This document shows, one piece after another, positions 59,440 through 64,000 of a DNA stretch of 64,000 bases. The stretch's first letter is position 1; every line of letters starts with the position of its first letter. The stretch is from Enterobacter cloacae complex sp. R_G8 (lineage in GTDB: Bacteria > Pseudomonadota > Gammaproteobacteria > Enterobacterales > Enterobacteriaceae), in assembly GCF_024599795.1 (NCBI RefSeq), contig NZ_CP102246.1, positions 3,720,001 to 3,784,000 on the forward strand, given 5' to 3'. Made by a program: the position numbers and the translations under genes. A model generated the notes under the pieces. It worked only from the letters and a program-made list of their open reading frames with translations, was not told where the DNA came from and did not search any database.

Positions 59440-60639
59440 ATGTCGCAATACCGTACCTTTACCGCCCAGGACGCCGTGGAGTATGCCAGGCAGTTTGGCG
59501 GCCTTGATAATCCATCATCACTGGTAGAGGCGCAGGAAGTGGGCGACGGCAACCTCAATCTGGTCTTCAAAATTTTCGATGCTCAGGGCGTGAGCCGCAT
59601 CATCGTAAAACAGGCACTGCCATACGTTCGCTGCGTCGGTGAGTCCTGGCCGCTGACGCTGGACCGCGCCCGTCTTGAGGCGCAAACGCTGGTAGAGCAT
59701 TACAAGCACAGCCCGCAGCATACCGTGAAAATTCACCATTTTGACCCGGAACTGGCGGTGATGGTGATGGAAGATCTCTCCGACCATCGCATCTGGCGCG
59801 GGGAGTTGATTAAGAACAACGCCTACCCGCAGGCGGCGCGTCAACTGGGGGAGTACCTGGCGCACACGCTGTTCCACACCAGCGATTTTTACCTGCACCC
59901 GCACCAGAAAAAAGCGCAGGTTGCCCAGTTCATTAACCCGGAGATGTGCGAGATCACTGAAGATCTGTTCTTTAACGATCCGTACCAGATCCACGAGCGC
60001 AACAACTATCCGGCTGAGCTGGAAAACGATGTCGCCGCCCTGCGCGATGACGCCCCGTTGAAAATTGCCGTGGCCTCCCTGAAGCATCGCTTTTTCTCCC
60101 ACGCCGAAGCGCTATTGCACGGGGATATCCACAGCGGATCGATTTTCGTGACCGGGGACAGCCTGAAAGCGATCGACGCCGAATTCGGTTACTTTGGCCC
60201 GATTGGGTTTGACGTGGGCACCGCCATCGGCAACCTGCTGCTGAACTTCTGTGGCCTGCCGGGGCATTTAGGCATCCGCGATGCCGCTGCCGCCCGGGAA
60301 CAGCGTCTGATCGACATTCAGGCGTTATGGAATACCTTTGCGGAGCGCTTCCAGACGCTGGCGCACGACAAAACCCGGGATGCCGCGCTGAGTGCGCCGG
60401 GCTATGCCTCTGAATTTTTGAAAAAGGTCTGGAGAGATACCATTGGTTTCTGCGGAACGGAGCTGATCCGCCGCAGTGTGGGGCTGTCTCACGTCGCGGA
60501 CATCGATACCATTCAGGACGACGCGATGCGCCACGAATGTCTGCGCCACGCCATTACGCTGGGTAAAGCGCTGATTGTGATTGCCGATCGCATCGACAGC
60601 GTGGAAGAGCTAGTGGCAAGAGTGCGCCAGTACAGTTAA
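59440..60639 (+). CDS. mtnK: Methylthioribose kinase
   Basis: Phosphorylates 5-methylthioribose at position 1, the first step after MTA nucleosidase. The 399-residue protein has a protein-kinase-like fold: [11 protein letters not shown] (nucleotide loop), the Lys in IIVKQALP, catalytic [10 protein letters not shown] and [14 protein letters not shown] (metal). The ATG follows GTGAGGAGCAGGCA. Terminator directly after the stop. Confidence 0.96.
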   Translation: MSQYRTFTAQDAVEYARQFGGLDNPSSLVEAQEVGDGNLNLVFKIFDAQGVSRIIVKQALPYVRCVGESWPLTLDRARLEAQTLVEHYKHSPQHTVKIHHFDPELAVMVMEDLSDHRIWRGELIKNNAYPQAARQLGEYLAHTLFHTSDFYLHPHQKKAQVAQFINPEMCEITEDLFFNDPYQIHERNNYPAELENDVAALRDDAPLKIAVASLKHRFFSHAEALLHGDIHSGSIFVTGDSLKAIDAEFGYFGPIGFDVGTAIGNLLLNFCGLPGHLGIRDAAAAREQRLIDIQALWNTFAERFQTLAHDKTRDAALSAPGYASEFLKKVWRDTIGFCGTELIRRSVGLSHVADIDTIQDDAMRHECLRHAITLGKALIVIADRIDSVEELVARVRQYS

Positions 60640-60640
60640 A

Positions 60641-60666
60641 AAAAACCTCCCTTGCGGGAGGTTTTT
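60641..60666. terminator. Bidirectional terminator between mtnK and the adhesin gene
   Basis: Palindrome AAAAACCTCCC / GGGAGGTTTTT with T-runs on both strands, three bases before the adhesin stop. Confidence 0.9.
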
Positions 60667-60669
60667 ACA

Positions 60670-63600
60670 TCAGTTTTTGGTGAGCGTGGTGGTCACGGTG
60701 TAATCGAGAGACCACGATGAATGCCAGTCTTTACCGGCAAACTTGATATCCCCCCGGTAAACCCCGCTCGGGAGATCCGGGTTATCGGCCTCAACATACT
60801 TAAGGCTGGCGCTATAGCCTGTGGTTTCCCAGCTGCTACACAGAACCGCCACATTGAACGGGCGGGTGGAGCAATCCGATCTGCGCTGCGCGCGAATCGT
60901 CACGTCCCGGGTATTGCCTTGTTCGTCCTTCATCGGCACGACAAGCGTGCTGTAACCTTCTGCGGTCCATACCAGGGACGTCGGCCCCTGCGTACTTCCC
61001 GTTGCCACGAACCCAAGCGAAGGGAAGCCAAATATTGCGCCCGTACTGAATGCACTTGTCGAACCGGTGATGCTCCACATGGCTGAATAGCTGGCAATAA
61101 ACACAACCGTTTGATCGGTTTTAGTGGTGTTATTAATCCCCGCGCTCACCGTTGCCGTACCGGTATCCGGGCCACTTAGCTTCACGGTCGCCACGCCACT
61201 GCCATTGGTCACGCTGGTTTGCGCTGAAAGGGTATTAAGCGTGGTGCTCCAGTTGACCGTCGCATTTTTGACGGCATTACCGTTTACGTCTTTCACCACT
61301 GCGGTGTAGGTAATACGGTCGGTATTAACCACCGCGTGGTCGGAACTGGCCTTGAGACTCTCAACCCTGGCGGTGGTCACATCGCCAGTGAATGATACCG
61401 GCTCCGCGTTTATCGCCGCCGTTGAACCGACAACTGTTGCGCTAACCGTTGCCGTTCCGGCCGTTGTCGTTGACGCCGTTACAGCCGCCTGGCCCTGTTC
61501 GTTGGTTTTTGTACTGGCGCTGGCAAGCTTCACGCTGCTGTTATCTACTCGCCACGCAACATCCACCCCGCTAAGCGGGTTATGGTTGGCATCCTCGACG
61601 GTGGCGGTCCAGCGTATGCTCGCATTCCCGTCAGCCACCGCCTCTTTTTCATCCGCACTCAGGCTCGCAAACTGCGCTGTCGCCGGATTCCCGGTTACGG
61701 AAAGAGAAAACGTCTGACCGCGGCCATTCACCGTCGCGGTAACCGTGATGTTGCCCGCCTTGCGCGATGAGAAGCGCGCTTCAGCCTGCCCTTGCGCATT
61801 GGTCGTTGCTGAAACGGGTGTCAGGGTCACGTCGGCGGCATCACTGCTGCTCCAGTTAACGGCGACGCCTGGTACAGGGTTTTGATGGCTATCCACCACG
61901 GTTGCGGTTAACAGTACGGTATCGCTATCGGCCACAATGCCAGTCGTTTTATCCGCAGTAACGGTAGCGATCGTTGCCGTGGTGGTGTCACCCGTGAAGG
62001 TCAGTTTTGTCACACGTAACGTGTTACTGCCGAACGTGGCCTGAAGAGAATATTCCCCCGCGGTTTCAGAACGTAAGGTCACGCTCGCCTCACCCGATGC
62101 ATTCGTCACGCTGCTCGTATCGGATAACGTCACGCCGGAAGGGCTCACCGCCCAGTCAACCTTCGCCCCGTCAACCGGGTTATCATTGGCATCCACAACG
62201 GTAGTGCGCACCGTGATACCGTCGGTACCATTGGCCACCGCCGTTACGCTGTCGGCGGCCATCTCCGTCATTTTCGCGGTCGTGAGATCGGCAATAAATC
62301 TGGCACTGTCAGCGCGAACGGGTGCGCTTTCAGCGGTCTGGGCCGTGATTACAACGCTGCCTGATTTCAGCGAGGTAGCCACCAGCGAGGCATTTCCCTG
62401 CGCATCCGTCCGCGTACTGTTGGCGGCGAGCTTAACGTCTGCGTTATCTGCCGACCAGTTAACCTCTACTCCCGAAATGGCGTTACCCTGCAGATCGCGC
62501 ACCTGCGCCGTCCAGGTCATACTGTCGCTGCCGTTGGCCACGGCCTGTTGCTTATCGGCCACCACGGCGGCGATACGCTGCGTGCTGGTGTCAGCCACAA
62601 ACGTGACGGCTTCCGCTTTCACCGCATTCTGCTGATTCACATCGGCGTAAACCCAGGCAACGCCCGTTTTTGCTGACGACAGCGACAGCGTGGCGTTTCC
62701 GGCAGCGTCGGTAACCGAGGTTTTGCTTCCTGCGGTCGTGCCATCCTCCCGCTTCACCGTCCAGTTAACCGTCACGCCTTCAAGCGGATGATTGCTGTTA
62801 TCAGCGACCTGTGCGGTATACGTTACGCTGTCGCTGTTATTGGCAACAATGCGGGTTTTATCGACATTAACCGATCTCACCTGTGCGCTGGCGCTGTCCG
62901 CAACGAATTTTAGCGTCGGGGTAGAGAGCGGGTTACCGTCCGCCAGTTGCGCACTCACTGTCGTCGCAACCACGTCACGGCTGATCAGTTGAATGCTGGC
63001 CTGCCCTTGCGCATTGGTGAGGGTGCGTTCAGCTGACAACTGGACCGCAGCGTTATCCGCTGTCCATTTCACCTCTTGCCCCGAAACAGGATTGCCGGAC
63101 CGATCGACAACGCTTGCCACTACGACAATCGGTGTTACGCCGTCGGCCGGTGCGCTTACGGCCGACGGACTGAGTGATGAAAGTTCCACAACCTCAGACA
63201 CTGCCTCTTCAGTTACAGAGGTGCTGCCAAGCTTAATATTGCCGTCGATGAACGTCTGAATGATGAGGGTGGCAGGTGTTGTTCCGCTGATAAGCGTTGC
63301 ACTGTACACGCCGCGGCTCGTTTCGCGAAACGCGCTTATTTGCGGTGCGACAGGCGCTGCGGTACCTGTAGCGGCATTTTTCCGGGTGAACGTTGCGCCA
63401 AGACGCTCCGATAGCCCGGTTGCGGCCTCGCCGGATGCGGTTTTTAACGTCAATGTTAATACCGACTGACTGGTGCAATCCGCTGGTAAGCGGGACGGGG
63501 ACGCCGTCAGGCTGGGCTGCAGCGTGGTCACGTCCATGCCGTTTACGTTCACCGTCATCCGCGCGGTATCAGAAGCGTTACCGTGCTTATCCCAGGCCGT

Positions 63601-64000
63601 TGCGGTTAACGTATACGCGTTGGAACCGCCATTTTTCCAGGCTGGAAGCGTAATCACGACCTGCGCCGGATCGACACCCGGTGTGATTTTGCCGCCGTTA
63701 CGTATCAAATTGTCACCCTGCCAGTCGATGCGTTCGAGCCCGTATTTCGTTTTAACCTTCGCGGTTACGGTCTGGCGGGCATTTTCATTCCCGGCAATGT
63801 TTTCTGGCAGCGCGAGCGAAATCAGCTCCTGCTTACGGTAATCCAGGACAATATTGTTATTACGATCGACCAGCTCCTGACGTGACCCCAGCAGCGTACG
63901 GCGCGCCCCCACCTGGTCCGCATCCAGCTGCGTGCGCAGCGGCACGCCCGGCGCCCAGTTCACCGCAAGGTTAAACTGCGTATCCGATGCCTCGCCCTTA
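60670..64000 (-). CDS. Intimin/invasin-like adhesin with Ig-like repeats, C-terminal part
   Basis: Inverse autotransporter (type Ve secretion) adhesin; the gene runs off the right edge, so the signal peptide and most of the beta-barrel are missing. About 1109 residues are visible. The first ones (LLGSRQELVDRNNNIVLDYR) are the end of the barrel domain, followed by a D00-like Ig domain, eight Ig-like repeats of about 95-105 residues each (typical VDxxGNPVxGVxVNW and TNAQGQAxxxLxS elements) and a distinct 135-residue C-terminal domain with one Cys pair (CSTRPFNVAVLC). I cannot assign a symbol; FdeC- and YeeJ-type proteins have the same plan. Confidence 0.88.
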   Translation of the reverse strand, partial: KGEASDTQFNLAVNWAPGVPLRTQLDADQVGARRTLLGSRQELVDRNNNIVLDYRKQELISLALPENIAGNENARQTVTAKVKTKYGLERIDWQGDNLIRNGGKITPGVDPAQVVITLPAWKNGGSNAYTLTATAWDKHGNASDTARMTVNVNGMDVTTLQPSLTASPSRLPADCTSQSVLTLTLKTASGEAATGLSERLGATFTRKNAATGTAAPVAPQISAFRETSRGVYSATLISGTTPATLIIQTFIDGNIKLGSTSVTEEAVSEVVELSSLSPSAVSAPADGVTPIVVVASVVDRSGNPVSGQEVKWTADNAAVQLSAERTLTNAQGQASIQLISRDVVATTVSAQLADGNPLSTPTLKFVADSASAQVRSVNVDKTRIVANNSDSVTYTAQVADNSNHPLEGVTVNWTVKREDGTTAGSKTSVTDAAGNATLSLSSAKTGVAWVYADVNQQNAVKAEAVTFVADTSTQRIAAVVADKQQAVANGSDSMTWTAQVRDLQGNAISGVEVNWSADNADVKLAANSTRTDAQGNASLVATSLKSGSVVITAQTAESAPVRADSARFIADLTTAKMTEMAADSVTAVANGTDGITVRTTVVDANDNPVDGAKVDWAVSPSGVTLSDTSSVTNASGEASVTLRSETAGEYSLQATFGSNTLRVTKLTFTGDTTTATIATVTADKTTGIVADSDTVLLTATVVDSHQNPVPGVAVNWSSSDAADVTLTPVSATTNAQGQAEARFSSRKAGNITVTATVNGRGQTFSLSVTGNPATAQFASLSADEKEAVADGNASIRWTATVEDANHNPLSGVDVAWRVDNSSVKLASASTKTNEQGQAAVTASTTTAGTATVSATVVGSTAAINAEPVSFTGDVTTARVESLKASSDHAVVNTDRITYTAVVKDVNGNAVKNATVNWSTTLNTLSAQTSVTNGSGVATVKLSGPDTGTATVSAGINNTTKTDQTVVFIASYSAMWSITGSTSAFSTGAIFGFPSLGFVATGSTQGPTSLVWTAEGYSTLVVPMKDEQGNTRDVTIRAQRRSDCSTRPFNVAVLCSSWETTGYSASLKYVEADNPDLPSGVYRGDIKFAGKDWHSSWSLDYTVTTTLTKN

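Overview
The window is ordinary, well-conserved chromosome of a member of the Enterobacteriaceae. Gene order follows the chiP-to-ybdL interval of Escherichia coli almost gene for gene, with typical enterobacterial proteins, REP/BIME elements and palindromic repeats. Several blocks found in E. coli K-12 are missing (phpB/cobC, ybeQ to hscC, the citrate lyase operon, dsbG) and a methionine salvage cluster (mtnBCD, mtnA, mtnK) is present. This pattern suggests Enterobacter or a close relative (Lelliottia, Leclercia, Klebsiella group); the genus is inference from synteny and cannot be proven from the window.

Layout: 1-9.3 kb holds chitoporin chiP (truncated by the left edge), glnS and the divergent N-acetylglucosamine regulon nagE / nagBACD with two NagC operators, a CRP site and a hairpin between nagB and nagA. 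9.5-12.1 kb holds asnB and a seven-gene tRNA operon (Met-Leu-Gln-Gln-Met-Gln-Gln). 12.2-19.1 kb holds ubiF and the miaB-ybeZ-ybeY-corC-lnt run (tRNA modification, ribosome maturation, lipoprotein acylation). 19.1-24.3 kb holds a BIME, the gltI-sroC-gltJKL glutamate/aspartate transporter, rihA and ybeL. 24.5-38 kb holds leuS-lptE-holA-nadD, rsfS-rlmH-mrdA-mrdB-rlpA, dacA, ybeD and lipB: translation, LPS export, replication, NAD synthesis and the rod-shape peptidoglycan machinery. 37.3-46.5 kb holds ybeF, lipA, tatE, ybeM, crcB, cspE, pagP, dcuC, rna, a flavin reductase-like gene and rnk.

46.6-55.7 kb holds a tiny membrane protein, ybdR, uspG, the peroxidase pair ahpF/ahpC, then ybdO (LysR regulator), the PP-loop/ParB pair ybdN-ybdM and the aminotransferase ybdL. 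55.7-60.6 kb is the methylthioadenosine salvage cluster, with tandem MetJ boxes in both divergent promoter regions and an SRPBCC gene embedded in it. From 60.7 kb to the right edge lies the C-terminal part of a large intimin/invasin-type adhesin with eight Ig-like repeats.

The most interesting non-routine signals are: a structured, terminator-ended candidate small RNA upstream of ahpC; a diverged but structurally compensated fourth tRNA-Gln; a 52-nt repeat present as two inverted copies 34 kb apart differing at one base; the PP-loop/ParB pair of unknown function; a promoter-proximal terminator hairpin in front of rnk; two unannotated-size membrane peptides; and the adhesin's distinct C-terminal domain. 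No phage, insertion sequence, CRISPR array or toxin-antitoxin pair was seen.
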